The translations under genes and the position numbers were made by a program. Below, in pieces: positions 1 through 8,349 of a stretch of DNA of 64,000 nt. Position 1 is the stretch's first letter. Each line of letters starts with the position of its first letter. Source of the DNA: Pseudomonas fluorescens (GTDB lineage Bacteria; Pseudomonadota; Gammaproteobacteria; Pseudomonadales; Pseudomonadaceae); contig NZ_CP038438.1 of assembly GCF_004683905.1 (NCBI RefSeq), positions 2,790,001-2,854,000 of the forward strand. The letters run 5' to 3'. The notes below the pieces were generated by a model that saw only the letters and a list, made by a program, of their open reading frames with translations, was not told the DNA's origin and ran no database searches.

Positions 1-1
1 A

Positions 2-1282
2 ACCGAAGGCAGTGGCCCCGCGCAGATCCAGCGTCTGAGCGCACTGGTCAATCGTCAGGAACCGCTGATGCCGCAGCTCAGCGGCATCACCATCTACGAC
101 AACCAGGGCCGTTGGCTGATGTCGTCCAACCGACCGATTCCGGCCGGGGCCAACAGCAGTGATCGCGTCTACTTCACCCATCATCGTGACGACCCGAGCC
201 GCGAGACCTTTATCGGTCCGCCGATCCAGAGCCGCTCCAATCAGGAGTGGGTGATCACCGTCAGTCGCCGTTTCAATGACGCGCACGGCGAGTTTGCCGG
301 TGTGGTGGCGGTGACCCTGGGAATCGAAAACTTCCTGCGCCTGTTCGGCAAGATCGACGTCGGGCAGGAGGGGGCCATCGGCTTGTCCTACACCGACGGC
401 ACGTTGCTGGTGCGCTATCCCTTCCGTGAGCAGGACATGGGGCGCAACTTTTCCAAGTCGCCCATCTATGCGAAGTATTTGGTCGATCGATCCGTCGGTA
501 CCGCGTCGTTTACCTCCAGCCTCGATGGCGTCGAGCGGCTCTACGCTTTCCGCAAGAGTGACCGGCTGCCGCTGATCACCACCGTCGCCCTCGGCAAACG
601 CGAAGCCCTTGCTGCGTGGCGCATGGAAGCCTGGCTGTCGGCAGTGGTGGTCACGGGGCTGCTGGGGCTTACCGGGCTCATCGGCTGGTTTCTGATTCTC
701 GATATTCGCAGGCGTACCAGGGCAGAAGACCAATTGCGCGGGACGCAGCAGCAGTTGCTTTCCTCCAATCGTCAGCTTGAGTTACTGGCGATGAAGGACG
801 CCCTGACCGGCCTGGCCAACCGGCGCTGCTTCGATGAGAGCCTCGCCATGGAAGCCCGGCGCGCACAACGTGACGGCACGACGCTGGCGTTGCTGATGAT
901 CGATATCGATTACTTCAAGCTATTCAACGACTCGTTCGGGCATGTCGCCGGCGATGCCTGCCTGCAGAAGGTCGGCACAATCCTCGAAGGTTGTGTGCGG
1001 CGCCCGTCGGATCTGGTAGCGCGTTACGGCGGCGAGGAGCTGAGCGTGATCATGCCGGCCACCGACAGTGACGGTGCTGCAGTGGTCGCGCAGTTGATCC
1101 TCGAACGCTTGGAGCAAGCGAACATCGCACACCCGTCCAGCCCATTCGGCCGGCTGAGTGTGAGTATCGGCATCGCTACGGCCTCGGGGGCGCAACTGCA
1201 ATCCTTGCAAGGGTTGATCGAGGTCGCCGATCAGGCGCTGTATAACGCCAAGACGCTGGGGCGTAACCGGTTTGTGAAGTGA
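2..1282 (+). CDS. CACHE-GGDEF diguanylate cyclase, 5' end outside window
   Basis: Membrane-bound enzyme that would make cyclic di-GMP from two GTP. The frame is open from base 2, so the true start lies left of the window. The first part looks like a periplasmic CACHE-type sensor. A hydrophobic segment (about nt 630-700) precedes a short linker and a C-terminal GGDEF domain. The active-site motif reads GGEEL (1028-1042). An RPSD inhibitory I-site lies exactly five residues before it, so product inhibition is expected. Seen: motifs and the transmembrane stretch. Inferred: the ligand, which is unknown. The gene has no obvious partner downstream. Confidence 0.9.
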   Translation, partial: TEGSGPAQIQRLSALVNRQEPLMPQLSGITIYDNQGRWLMSSNRPIPAGANSSDRVYFTHHRDDPSRETFIGPPIQSRSNQEWVITVSRRFNDAHGEFAGVVAVTLGIENFLRLFGKIDVGQEGAIGLSYTDGTLLVRYPFREQDMGRNFSKSPIYAKYLVDRSVGTASFTSSLDGVERLYAFRKSDRLPLITTVALGKREALAAWRMEAWLSAVVVTGLLGLTGLIGWFLILDIRRRTRAEDQLRGTQQQLLSSNRQLELLAMKDALTGLANRRCFDESLAMEARRAQRDGTTLALLMIDIDYFKLFNDSFGHVAGDACLQKVGTILEGCVRRPSDLVARYGGEELSVIMPATDSDGAAVVAQLILERLEQANIAHPSSPFGRLSVSIGIATASGAQLQSLQGLIEVADQALYNAKTLGRNRFVK

Positions 1283-1292
1283 TCGGTGGGCG

Positions 1293-1421
1293 TTAATCCG
1301 ATAGATCGCCGTCAGGCTGACTTTCATGCCGGGCGGGAACCCGCTGGGTGTCTTTTGATGGCAGACACCCAAACTGGCGACTGAATTGCGACGGGCTTTC
1401 GTAGCCCACTCGATGGCAGGC
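1293..1421 (-). pseudogene. AraC-family regulator C-terminal relic
   Basis: Reading leftward from 1421, the frame encodes CHRVGYESPSQFSRQFG, the last helix-turn-helix signature of AraC/XylS activators (usually AxxVGYxSxSQFSREF). It then runs to a stop with no upstream AraC domain. About 43 residues of a roughly 300-residue family remain, so this is a relic. It abuts the relic of a short-chain dehydrogenase on the other strand; AraC regulators commonly sit divergent from such oxidoreductases, so both may come from one decayed locus. Confidence 0.55.
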
Positions 1422-1544
1422 ACTCGCCCCATCCAGCCCTTCGCCGAGCTCGCAGCCCGCGCGATCTCGGATGATTTGTGCCAGGAAACGGACAAGATCC
1501 GCGTCACGGTGGTGTGCCCGGGCGTCGTCGAGTCCGACTGGCCG
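1422..1544 (+). pseudogene. short-chain dehydrogenase/reductase internal relic
   Basis: The plus frame encodes FAELAARAISDDL followed by DKIRVTVVCPGVVES. This matches the segment of SDR oxidoreductases from the helix after the catalytic YxxxK through the PG motif. No Rossmann glycine motif or catalytic Tyr/Lys is present, and the reading continues into non-homologous sequence. Roughly 40 of about 250 residues survive. It is a non-functional fragment, probably left by a deletion joining it to the neighbouring AraC relic. Confidence 0.5.
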
Positions 1545-1651
1545 CTTCATTTATCGAGGCCGCAACGAAAACCATCCGTCGCGCCATCAGTCGCCGCCGC
1601 TGAACACTCCAGAACCGCAGCCCTCTACCGACTTACAAGTCACCCGGGGTA

Positions 1652-1879
1652 ATGACCATGAGCGACGATGGGAAAGAGCAGGCGTTGGCCGCCTGGCGAA
1701 AATTACTGGAAGAGCCAGCGATCCGTATGGACGCCGAGGATCAATACGACGAGTTGCTGAAAATGGCCGATAGCATGGAACAGCAAAGGCTGATTACAGC
1801 AACTGAATGGCGCCAGTTGGTGCGCAAGGCCGGGGCGAGGTTCGTCCAGGCCACCGAGGGGCTTTCGGGCGGAACATAA
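1652..1879 (+). CDS. small conserved hypothetical protein
   Basis: 75 residues (73 if the second ATG at 1658 is used), acidic, predicted helical, with no signal or membrane segment. The sequence (KLLEEPAIRMDAEDQYDELL, then ITATEWRQLVRKA) has the even composition of a real small cytoplasmic protein, but I do not recognise a family. It stands alone between the SDR relic and the siderophore receptor, and no operon partner is visible. Confidence 0.6.
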   Translation: MTMSDDGKEQALAAWRKLLEEPAIRMDAEDQYDELLKMADSMEQQRLITATEWRQLVRKAGARFVQATEGLSGGT

Positions 1880-1950
1880 AAATTCGCGGGGCAGGGTGCA
1901 GAGCGACGGTGTCTCCCTTACCAGGGATAACGCCGTTAATGGGAATCTGT

Positions 1951-1973
1951 ATTAATTGCGAATAATTTTGTAT
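1951..1973 (+). promoter_or_regulatory. possible Fur-type operator before the siderophore receptor
   Basis: An A+T-rich stretch about 70 bases before the receptor start (attaattgcgaataattttg) resembles a degenerate Fur box made of NATWAT repeats. It is followed by a plausible -10 (tatagcat). TonB-dependent siderophore receptors are usually iron-repressed through Fur. The match is weak and the call rests partly on the gene it precedes. Confidence 0.3.
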
Positions 1974-2041
1974 AGCATGCGCGGGAGTTTTTTGGCGGAT
2001 TCACCCCCTGCATTGGCCTATTCGTAAAGGTTTCCCTCTCC

Positions 2042-4168
2042 ATGCGTCGAACCCTGCTTTCCATTTGTGTGCTGCAAGCATTGTCGCCTGCCTCATGGGC
2101 TGATCAAACGGGGGCATCACCCTCAACGCTGGAGCTGGACGCAACCGATGTCATCGGTACTGCGAATTACGAAAGGGCGGACGGCCCGGTGCAGGGTTAT
2201 CGCGCGACGCGCTCGGCCAGCGCCACGCGCACCGACACCTCGATCCACGAAACTGCGCAATCGATCAGCGTGGTCTCGAAGGATGCGGTCGAAGATCTGG
2301 GCGCCACCCGATTGCAGGACGCGCTGGACTACGCCGGCGGCGTGGGGCGGGCGAACAATTTTGGTGGGCAGGGTCTGACCACGTTTACCGTGCGTGGCTT
2401 CACCACTGGCGAGTTCTATCGCAACGGTTTCCCGATCAACCGCGGCTATCCGAACATGCCGGATGCCAACACAATCGAACGCCTCGAAGTGCTGCGCGGC
2501 CCGGCCACCATGCTCTACGGTCGAGGTGATCCTGGTGGCACCTTCAACGTGGTGTCCAAGCAGCCATTGCCTGAAAGTAGCGTCACCCTGGGCAGCCAAC
2601 TCAACGATCAGGGTATGAAACGCGGCACGCTGGACGCTTCCGGCCCGCTTGACGAAGAGGGGCGTCTGGCCTATCGCTTGAACGTTGTGGGCGAGGGCGG
2701 CGACACCTTCCGCGATCACGTCGAAACCGAGCGCTACGGCATCGCGCCGGTGCTCACCTGGCAGGCAACCGACACGACCAAGCTGATTTTCGAAGGCGAT
2801 TTCATGCGCAACAACGCGCCTCTGGATCGCGGCCTTACCCGTTACGCAAAACAGACGGGAACCGCTTCGCGCGACAGTTTTTTCGGTGAAAAAGACGCTG
2901 GCAAACTGCATAACGACAACAACATGGCGCAAATGCGTTTCGAGCACATGCTCAATGACGACTGGACCCTGGGCGGCGGTTTCCAGTGGCTCGACGGTTC
3001 GCTCAAGGGCAACGCAATCGAGGCCAATGGCATTGCCGATGACGGCCGCACCCTCGGGCGCAATTTCAACTACCGCAAGCTGGAGTGGACCGACAAGGAT
3101 ACCCAGCTCAACCTGACCGGGCATTTCGATACCGCGGGTTTGCAGCACACATTGCTCACCGGCATCGAGTACGAGGATTACGACTACAAGTCGATCATCC
3201 AGCGCTCCAGCGGCGCCGTCGGTGCGTACCCGATCGACATCTTCGACCCGGTCTACGGCCAGCCGCGCCCGGCGCTCACCCGCACGCCGACGCACGACAA
3301 GGAAAACCTCAAGACGTATGCCGCGTTCGTGCAGGATCAGGTGGCGTTGACCGATAAACTCAAGGTGTTGGCCGGGGCGCGTTTCGAGCGCTTCGAACAT
3401 GACTACGAAACTTACGTGCCCGGTGGCAAGAGCTGGCAGGCCAGTGACAACGCGGTGACTCCGCGCATCGGCGTGACCTATGACCTGACCGAGACATTGG
3501 CGATCTATGCCGACACGGCGCGCTCTTTCAAGCCGAACACCGGCGCCAGTCGCCAGGGCGGAGGGTTCGAGCCAGAGAAGGGCAAGTCCTATGAAATGGG
3601 ACTCAAGTGGGAAGCGCTGGATCAGCAGTTGAGCGTCGACGCGGCGATCTATCAGATCGAAAAACGTAACGTGCTGACCACCGACCCGGTTGACTCGACC
3701 TTCAGCGTTGCGGCCGGCGAGGTGCGCAGCCGTGGATTCGACGTCAACGTGGCCGGCAACCTGACGCCCGAATGGCGGGTGATGGGTGGCTACGCCTATG
3801 TCGATGCCGAAGTGACCAAGGACAATGTGCTGCGCTCTGGCACGCGGCTGATGAATATCCCGAAGAACAGCTTCAGCCTGCTGAACATGTATGAGTTCCA
3901 GGACGGCACCTTCAAGGGACTGGGCCTGGGCACTGGCCTCAAGTACGTCGACGAGCGCGCTGGTCAAACTGCCAACACCGCGTTTTCGATGGGCAGCTAT
4001 ACCGTTGTCGACTTGCTCAGCTTCTACAAGATCAATGACAAGGTGCGGCTTAATCTCGACGTGAAAAACCTCTTTGACCGAGATTATGAAGAGGGCGCAT
4101 TCGGCAACGTCTATGCCTACCCGGGGGCGCCGCGAACCGTGCAGGTCGGCGTTTCCTACACCTTGTAG
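2042..4168 (+). CDS. TonB-dependent siderophore receptor
   Basis: Outer-membrane gated channel for a ferric siderophore. 708 residues: signal peptide ending SWA (about residue 20), a TonB-box-like stretch (LELDATDVIG, about 30-40), a plug domain with ETAQSISVV, the TVRGF motif and IERLEVLRGPATMLYG, then a 22-strand-type barrel ending in NLFDRDYEEG and a terminal aromatic-rich strand (VGVSYTL). There is no N-terminal secretin/STN signalling domain, so it should not drive a FecR-sigma cascade. The siderophore cannot be read from sequence; hydroxamate types such as ferrioxamine or ferrichrome are common for this subfamily. It is followed by a strong terminator. Confidence 0.93.
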   Translation: MRRTLLSICVLQALSPASWADQTGASPSTLELDATDVIGTANYERADGPVQGYRATRSASATRTDTSIHETAQSISVVSKDAVEDLGATRLQDALDYAGGVGRANNFGGQGLTTFTVRGFTTGEFYRNGFPINRGYPNMPDANTIERLEVLRGPATMLYGRGDPGGTFNVVSKQPLPESSVTLGSQLNDQGMKRGTLDASGPLDEEGRLAYRLNVVGEGGDTFRDHVETERYGIAPVLTWQATDTTKLIFEGDFMRNNAPLDRGLTRYAKQTGTASRDSFFGEKDAGKLHNDNNMAQMRFEHMLNDDWTLGGGFQWLDGSLKGNAIEANGIADDGRTLGRNFNYRKLEWTDKDTQLNLTGHFDTAGLQHTLLTGIEYEDYDYKSIIQRSSGAVGAYPIDIFDPVYGQPRPALTRTPTHDKENLKTYAAFVQDQVALTDKLKVLAGARFERFEHDYETYVPGGKSWQASDNAVTPRIGVTYDLTETLAIYADTARSFKPNTGASRQGGGFEPEKGKSYEMGLKWEALDQQLSVDAAIYQIEKRNVLTTDPVDSTFSVAAGEVRSRGFDVNVAGNLTPEWRVMGGYAYVDAEVTKDNVLRSGTRLMNIPKNSFSLLNMYEFQDGTFKGLGLGTGLKYVDERAGQTANTAFSMGSYTVVDLLSFYKINDKVRLNLDVKNLFDRDYEEGAFGNVYAYPGAPRTVQVGVSYTL

Positions 4169-4202
4169 CAGGGTGGAGCAAAATTCTCACAGGCCACAAA
4201 TG

Positions 4203-4230
4203 AAACAGCCCTGAATATTCAGGGCTGTTT
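4203..4230. terminator. bidirectional intrinsic terminator
   Basis: Near-perfect stem AAACAGCCCTGAA/TTCAGGGCTGTTT with A and T runs on both sides. It lies between the convergent siderophore receptor and GAF gene and would end both. Confidence 0.85.
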
Positions 4231-4235
4231 CTTGT

Positions 4236-4775
4236 TTATCCGATAACGCTTGAAACGTTCTTGCTGTAGCCGCTGCCGGCCTCCGTCAGATTCGCGTAAA
4301 AGATACAGCCGATCAGTCTCGCGAACAGGCCTAACGTGTCTGCCAGATCCGGGTCATCGAAAATCACCGCCCTGGAATCCAACGCACACAGCGCGCCCCA
4401 AAGTTGTCCGTCAGGAAGGAAAATGGGCGCGCCTGCGTAGCTTTCAATCAAATATTGCTTCACCACGGGACGCGTGGAAAACCTGCCGTCGCGACTTATC
4501 TGCGGCACGAAAAGCACCTGAGGGTCTCTGCGAAACTCGCTGCACAGCGTGGTCTCCAATTCCAGCGTGTCGCCGGAGTTGATCCCAAGTTCGATCGGAT
4601 CGTAGGCGGAACAGACGATCCAGTCCGTGTCGGTGAATTTTGCGATCGCCGCGAAGCGCGTTCCGGTCATGCGTGTAACAAGCTGCAGAATATTGGTTGT
4701 AGCTTCAATTTCAGCGATAGAGGAACGTTCCTCTGCGCTTAGCAACGCTCTGTGAATGGTGTCACTGAGGGGCAT
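4236..4775 (-). CDS. GAF-domain protein
   Basis: About 179 residues, essentially a single GAF domain: an N-terminal helix, TRMTGTRFAAIAKFTDTDW, a cysteine strand at LETTLCSEFRRD, VKQYLIESYAGAPIF and WGALCALDS. GAF folds bind small ligands or chromophores. No kinase, GGDEF or output domain is attached, so it is a stand-alone sensor or binding protein. I prefer the Met at 4775 because GGAG lies 8 bases upstream; the longer frame to 4793 would contain that ribosome site. The 4794-4983 gap shows no gene. Confidence 0.75.
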   Translation of the reverse strand: MPLSDTIHRALLSAEERSSIAEIEATTNILQLVTRMTGTRFAAIAKFTDTDWIVCSAYDPIELGINSGDTLELETTLCSEFRRDPQVLFVPQISRDGRFSTRPVVKQYLIESYAGAPIFLPDGQLWGALCALDSRAVIFDDPDLADTLGLFARLIGCIFYANLTEAGSGYSKNVSSVIG

Positions 4776-4983
4776 GCATTGTTCTCCGGTCATGATTTTT
4801 TAAGTTGGCGACTGCTAAACGCTTTTGAAACTGCCCATTTTGATACTAAACAAAATGGATTCGTTCACATCAAAGGTTCCTGATGGCTGCAATAGCGAAG
4901 CGTCATTGGCGTGCGGCTTGAGGCGCCGTTATCGGCGGCGTAGCCTTGATCTCATAAATGTTGGATGTCGCATTGAATGAAAG

Positions 4984-5223
4984 GTGAGGAAAGTGGAAGG
5001 CGTAGTGTTGAGCGAAAAGATGCAACGTGAAGCTGATCGGCTCCTGGCGCAGATTGTCCGGGCAGACTCGATGATCATCGCCGTGAAGGCGGGGGCTCGT
5101 GCGGATGGCTTCGTGCTTGGGCTGGAAACCAGCGAGGTTCTGCGTGCCGGCGATGCTGAAAAGCTGTACGTCATTTTTGAAGCGGCTTTGGTCGAGCGGC
5201 TGAAAACGCTTTCTCGCAGTTGA
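4984..5223 (+). CDS. small conserved hypothetical protein
   Basis: 79 residues from a GTG start (GTG at 4993 is also possible). Predicted alpha/beta, no membrane segment; the C-terminus is KLYVIFEAALVERLKTL. I do not recognise its function. A frame-shifted relic of a paralogue lies at 63801-63882, matching from GDA to the stop codon, so this is a small family present more than once in the genome. Confidence 0.6.
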   Translation: MRKVEGVVLSEKMQREADRLLAQIVRADSMIIAVKAGARADGFVLGLETSEVLRAGDAEKLYVIFEAALVERLKTLSRS

Positions 5224-5306
5224 GCTGCAGAACATTTATCCGCTTGAACTAACGATTGACCGGTAAGTCAGGGTAGTTATCTGCCACTCTGATTTTGAGG
5301 TTATCA

Positions 5307-5546
5307 ATGCGCAACTACACCATCGAGTATCTGTTCAACGGCGAGTCCCGTACGCATCAACTCGCGTTGCAGCAGTCGAAGCTCTCCATTCACGACGCTG
5401 CCATGCATCTGCTGGAACTGCATTTTGGGGATGCTGAGAACAGTCTGATCATGCCAACAGCTGACTCGACTGCTGAAGAGATACTGGAGCAGGCCAGGCT
5501 GGTGGGTATTACGCAAATCGACGTGAAGGATGCAGGCGCTGACTGA
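5307..5546 (+). CDS. small conserved hypothetical protein
   Basis: 79 residues beginning MRNYTIEYLFNGE, which looks like an initial beta-hairpin, then a helical middle and an acidic C-terminus (QIDVKDAGAD). GAGG lies 6 bases before this ATG, so I prefer it to the in-frame TTG at 5295. Function unknown. It stands alone, 80 bases after the preceding small gene and in the same direction. Confidence 0.65.
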   Translation: MRNYTIEYLFNGESRTHQLALQQSKLSIHDAAMHLLELHFGDAENSLIMPTADSTAEEILEQARLVGITQIDVKDAGAD

Positions 5547-6019
5547 TTTCTTCTTCGCTCGCCCCCGACCCCTGCGCGATGCCCAACCCTGCATTGACGA
5601 TACTCACGTATCGCCTCAGGCGAGTTGACACGCAGTCGTTCGGAAATCGGGACATCAGCATCCTTGAACCGCCAGTTGGTTCCAGTGGACAGGAGGGTAT
5701 AACTGAGGCAGGCGGCGAAGGCGTCCCAGGCCATGGCCGCGTTGTTGAAGGAGATCGCTATTGGTTTGATTGCTACAAAAAAGCGAGTTTGCTTGTGAGT
5801 GGCGGCTAATGGCCGATCTGTGGCATTCGTGGAGGGCAGAAAACGGCCAGAAGCGGACTTTGGCTAACGACCGCTACCGGCCAGAAGCAGCCGTTTGGAG
5901 GAGGGAAATAAATCCGTCGCATTTCCTGCCGGCTTGGCAATTTGCAGACGCGCTTTTACACACGCTGAGCCGGGAAGTTTAGAATCCGAAAATTAACCAG
6001 TCCCTTTTTTCTAAAGTAG
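5547..6019. other. gene-poor stretch with decayed sequence
   Basis: I find no convincing gene in about 470 bases. Short open frames exist on both strands, but they read through repeat sequence and lack ribosome sites. The segment contains one of the dispersed GGCCA-type repeats (5837-5897). It probably marks decayed accessory DNA. Confidence 0.5.
5837..5897 (+). repeat. dispersed GGCCAGAAGCGGAC-type repeat, copy 1
   Basis: Two half-units, ggccagaagcggacttt and ggccagaagcagccgttt, about 30 bases apart. The same double motif recurs at 6507-6572 and, inverted, at 7618-7680, each time between small orphan genes. Repeats of this style are common between Pseudomonas genes. Confidence 0.6.
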
Positions 6020-6445
6020 ATGCCAATGGTGACTCCTCTCGTTCTTCAGGACTTTGATGTTGGATGGATAGCCTCTGATGCCATCGGGCAGGTTGCGCTC
6101 TTCACTACGGCTGGTTCGGGGCCTATTCCTGCCTCCGCACTTCCCTCCGTCGAGAACTCCGAAGAATGGGTCCTTTCATTGCCGGAGCTGTCCGATGTAG
6201 ATCTGGTCACTTCCATGTCTGGTGCAAACGCTTTCGTTGCCTTTGCCAAACGTGGGTTCTTTGCATATGACTGGTCGGACGTCCATCGCACTGAACGCCA
6301 AGCCTTGAACGGGTATGAGCTGCAAAACCGTCCACTGAATCCATTGACACTTTTCGACTTGCCGGCCCCTTTACGGGCATTGGCTGAAGTGACCCGGCTA
6401 TCTGGCGTAACGTTCGGAGTATCTATAGTAATGATAGGTGATTAG
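6020..6445 (+). CDS. hypothetical protein, possible immunity-like
   Basis: 141 residues beginning MPMVTPLVLQDFDVGWIA. The N-terminal strand pattern and GPIPASALP segment resemble a widespread family of small acidic stand-alone proteins often found among polymorphic-toxin immunity genes. The assignment is by general resemblance only. There is no signal peptide. It is bounded on both sides by copies of the dispersed repeat, which suggests it arrived or persists as a single-gene insert. Confidence 0.6.
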   Translation: MPMVTPLVLQDFDVGWIASDAIGQVALFTTAGSGPIPASALPSVENSEEWVLSLPELSDVDLVTSMSGANAFVAFAKRGFFAYDWSDVHRTERQALNGYELQNRPLNPLTLFDLPAPLRALAEVTRLSGVTFGVSIVMIGD

Positions 6446-6506
6446 GTTTCTTAGCCGTCGTTCAGCGGTTGGGGATCGTTTTGGCCGTCTTTTGTCCCTC
6501 AAGACC

Positions 6507-6572
6507 CGCTGAAAACGGCCAAAATCGGACATTTTAGAGCGGCACCTTCCGGCCAAAAGCAGTCATTGCGAC
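6507..6572 (+). repeat. dispersed GGCCA-type repeat, copy 2
   Basis: Carries ggccaaaatcggacatttt and ggccaaaagcagtcattg, the same two half-units as copy 1 with similar spacing. It lies between two orphan genes. Confidence 0.6.
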
Positions 6573-6618
6573 GATGCCGTACGATACACGCCTGCCGTTA
6601 GATCATTAGGGCTTACCC

Positions 6619-7032
6619 ATGCAATTTCATGGTTTCGAATTCGGGCATATTGAGGTTGAGATTCAAAACCGTGCGTATGACCTTCATAACTTCTACCACG
6701 CCAGCACCATTAATTACGACATCATGGATAGGTCGGCTGTACTCATCTTTACTCGACGGACTGAAGCCTGGGTGCCGACCGAAGAAGCACACAAGATTAC
6801 TATCAGCTTCCATGAGGTCGATTACTTTTCATCAAGTGGGCGGAATGATTACCCAATCGATGGCGACGATAGTGTTATTCATTCGATCGGAGCCGTGGAG
6901 TCCAACGCAGAGACACAGGCCTTTTACCTGACAGATCACATCCAACCAGATCATCATCTTGTCATGTGCTTCGAGTCTGGTCTTACATTACGAATACAGG
7001 CCGCTGAAGCACGATGCAAAATCGATTTTTAA
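6619..7032 (+). CDS. hypothetical protein
   Basis: 137 residues, no signal or membrane segment, predicted mainly beta (MQFHGFEFGHIEVEI, then LTLRIQAAEARCKIDF). AGGG lies about 9 bases upstream. Base composition is lower in G+C than the flanking backbone. No family recognised; the context of single orphan genes between repeats suggests an orphan immunity-type or horizontally gained gene. Confidence 0.6.
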   Translation: MQFHGFEFGHIEVEIQNRAYDLHNFYHASTINYDIMDRSAVLIFTRRTEAWVPTEEAHKITISFHEVDYFSSSGRNDYPIDGDDSVIHSIGAVESNAETQAFYLTDHIQPDHHLVMCFESGLTLRIQAAEARCKIDF

Positions 7033-7118
7033 ACGGCAAAAATTTAGAAAAGGGGACAGAAAAGGGGACGGATTTATTTTCCAGAATGGGAAGTTCAGCT
7101 CGATCACCCGCTCTTGAG

Positions 7119-7598
7119 TCACGCTCTACCCATTTCCTCATACGAAGCATCGACGAACATGATGTGTTCATCGCAAGCCGCTTCAGTTACATCCCGGATT
7201 ATTTCAGCAAGAGTATCAACATCCAACCCCTGAGCTTCGATGCAGGCCAGGCGTCCGGGTGACCAATCTATGACAGAGCACTGTGGATACTTCCCTAGCA
7301 GTGCGGACAGGGCCTTCTGAGGCGGCTCTTTGCAGGTGTACATGAAATCAAAGTACGGGGCGCTGGTGTCCTGAAGCGAGTACACCAGAGCCCAAGCATT
7401 TGATGGACCGGAAAAGTACATCGTGACGTAACGATGTGCCCATTCTGGCCCGCCATGTTTGATGAGGCGAAGTACTTCGACGATTGAATGACAATCGGGG
7501 ATTCGGATCATGCGATCAGGGTCAAACGTTCGGCCAGGCACAGGTTGGGCTGCTACTTTACTGAGCAGAAATGCAGTCATTCTTGCTTTCTTATTCAT
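7119..7598 (-). CDS. hypothetical protein
   Basis: 159 residues from the Met at 7598 (MNKKARMTAFLLSK). The open frame continues upstream to 7685, but those 29 residues (ending VGFRPKADIR) are just translated dispersed repeat, so the longer start should be rejected. The protein has aromatic-rich segments (YVTMYFSGPSNAWALVYSL) and an acidic C-terminal half. No family recognised. Confidence 0.6.
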   Translation of the reverse strand: MNKKARMTAFLLSKVAAQPVPGRTFDPDRMIRIPDCHSIVEVLRLIKHGGPEWAHRYVTMYFSGPSNAWALVYSLQDTSAPYFDFMYTCKEPPQKALSALLGKYPQCSVIDWSPGRLACIEAQGLDVDTLAEIIRDVTEAACDEHIMFVDASYEEMGRA

Positions 7599-7617
7599 CG
7601 TATTGTCTCGAGTTCGA

Positions 7618-7680
7618 ATGTCCGCTTTTGGCCGAAAGCCGACGGTCGCGAACGGCAGCAATCGGCCACAAGCTGACATT
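7618..7680 (-). repeat. dispersed GGCCA-type repeat, copy 3 (inverted)
   Basis: On the minus strand it reads ggccgattgctgccgttcgc ... ggccaaaagcggacatt, the inverse orientation of copies 1 and 2. It overlaps the false N-terminal extension of the gene ending at 7119. Confidence 0.6.
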
Positions 7681-7817
7681 CTCACAGTATCTTGATAGAC
7701 ATCCTTGAGGCCTGAGAGGCTCTCTGAAATTGGGGACGACTCAATGCAACCCCACTCTAGGGCCGCGCTGTACTCGTCCTCTTAACTACCTGCCCAGAAG
7801 ACTGCTTGAGGTAAGGA

Positions 7818-8237
7818 CTAAATAGTATTGCTGCCCTCAACGAATGTGCCGCCGACATGCAACTGCTCAAGTATTTTGAGAGCCAAGAGGCCATAGACTA
7901 CTTCAGGCTTGGTGTCATTTCGGGCGTACCGGATGTGGGTAACGACATGTGAGGTGCCAAAGCGTCGATTTGCCTCCGATGTTCCTTCGAGTACGCTTGC
8001 AACGATAACAGCCTCAACTAATGGTTCGTGATTACATGCCCCCTGCGGCGGGAGACACTCACAGATCGGCTCATGCTGCTCACCAACTCCTAGGCGCAGT
8101 TGCAGGAGATTATGCCGAGGCCCAGTAATACGTGAAGCGGCAAGGTACTCTCCGTGGCGGACGAAATGCATGTGATGTGGCTCTGCTGTTTGGTTAAAGG
8201 GTGCACTCTTCGCGTCAGGAACTGCGTCCGCCCCCAT
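7818..8237 (-). CDS. hypothetical protein
   Basis: Up to 139 residues from 8237; an internal Met at 8171 (MHFVRHGEYLAAS) would give 117. The composition looks protein-like (ICECLPPQGACNHEPLVEAV, then YGLLALKILEQLHVGGTF), and two Cys residues lie close together. No family recognised and neither start has a strong ribosome site, so it may also be a decayed gene. The segment 7686-7817 holds nothing I can name. Confidence 0.45.
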   Translation of the reverse strand: MGADAVPDAKSAPFNQTAEPHHMHFVRHGEYLAASRITGPRHNLLQLRLGVGEQHEPICECLPPQGACNHEPLVEAVIVASVLEGTSEANRRFGTSHVVTHIRYARNDTKPEVVYGLLALKILEQLHVGGTFVEGSNTI

Positions 8238-8316
8238 TCATTGTTAGAGCGTCCCGAAGGAAAAGCGAGCATGAGAGGGCGGTCGCGTAAGTTGCCCGGC
8301 TTCTGTGCGGTACGCC

Positions 8317-8341
8317 CGTCGCGGTGTTCGCCACCGCGACG
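8317..8341. repeat. REP-like hairpin
   Basis: Perfect stem CGTCGCGGTG/CACCGCGACG around a TTCG loop, 8 bases past the NADAR gene stop. This form is typical of extragenic palindromes in Pseudomonas. There is no T-run, so it is not a classic intrinsic terminator, but it could protect the mRNA 3' end. Confidence 0.55.
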
Positions 8342-8349
8342 TGGGCGAA

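Noticed and set aside
2123..3967. A 614-codon minus-strand open frame
   Set aside because: It lies opposite the siderophore receptor. Its His/Arg/Val-rich composition and lack of domains mark it as an antisense shadow of high-GC codons.
5837..7680. Repeats as integron attC sites with gene cassettes
   Set aside because: One GTTAGAT at 6598 fits the core pattern, but no matching RYYYAAC partner, no integrase and no consistent orientation were found.
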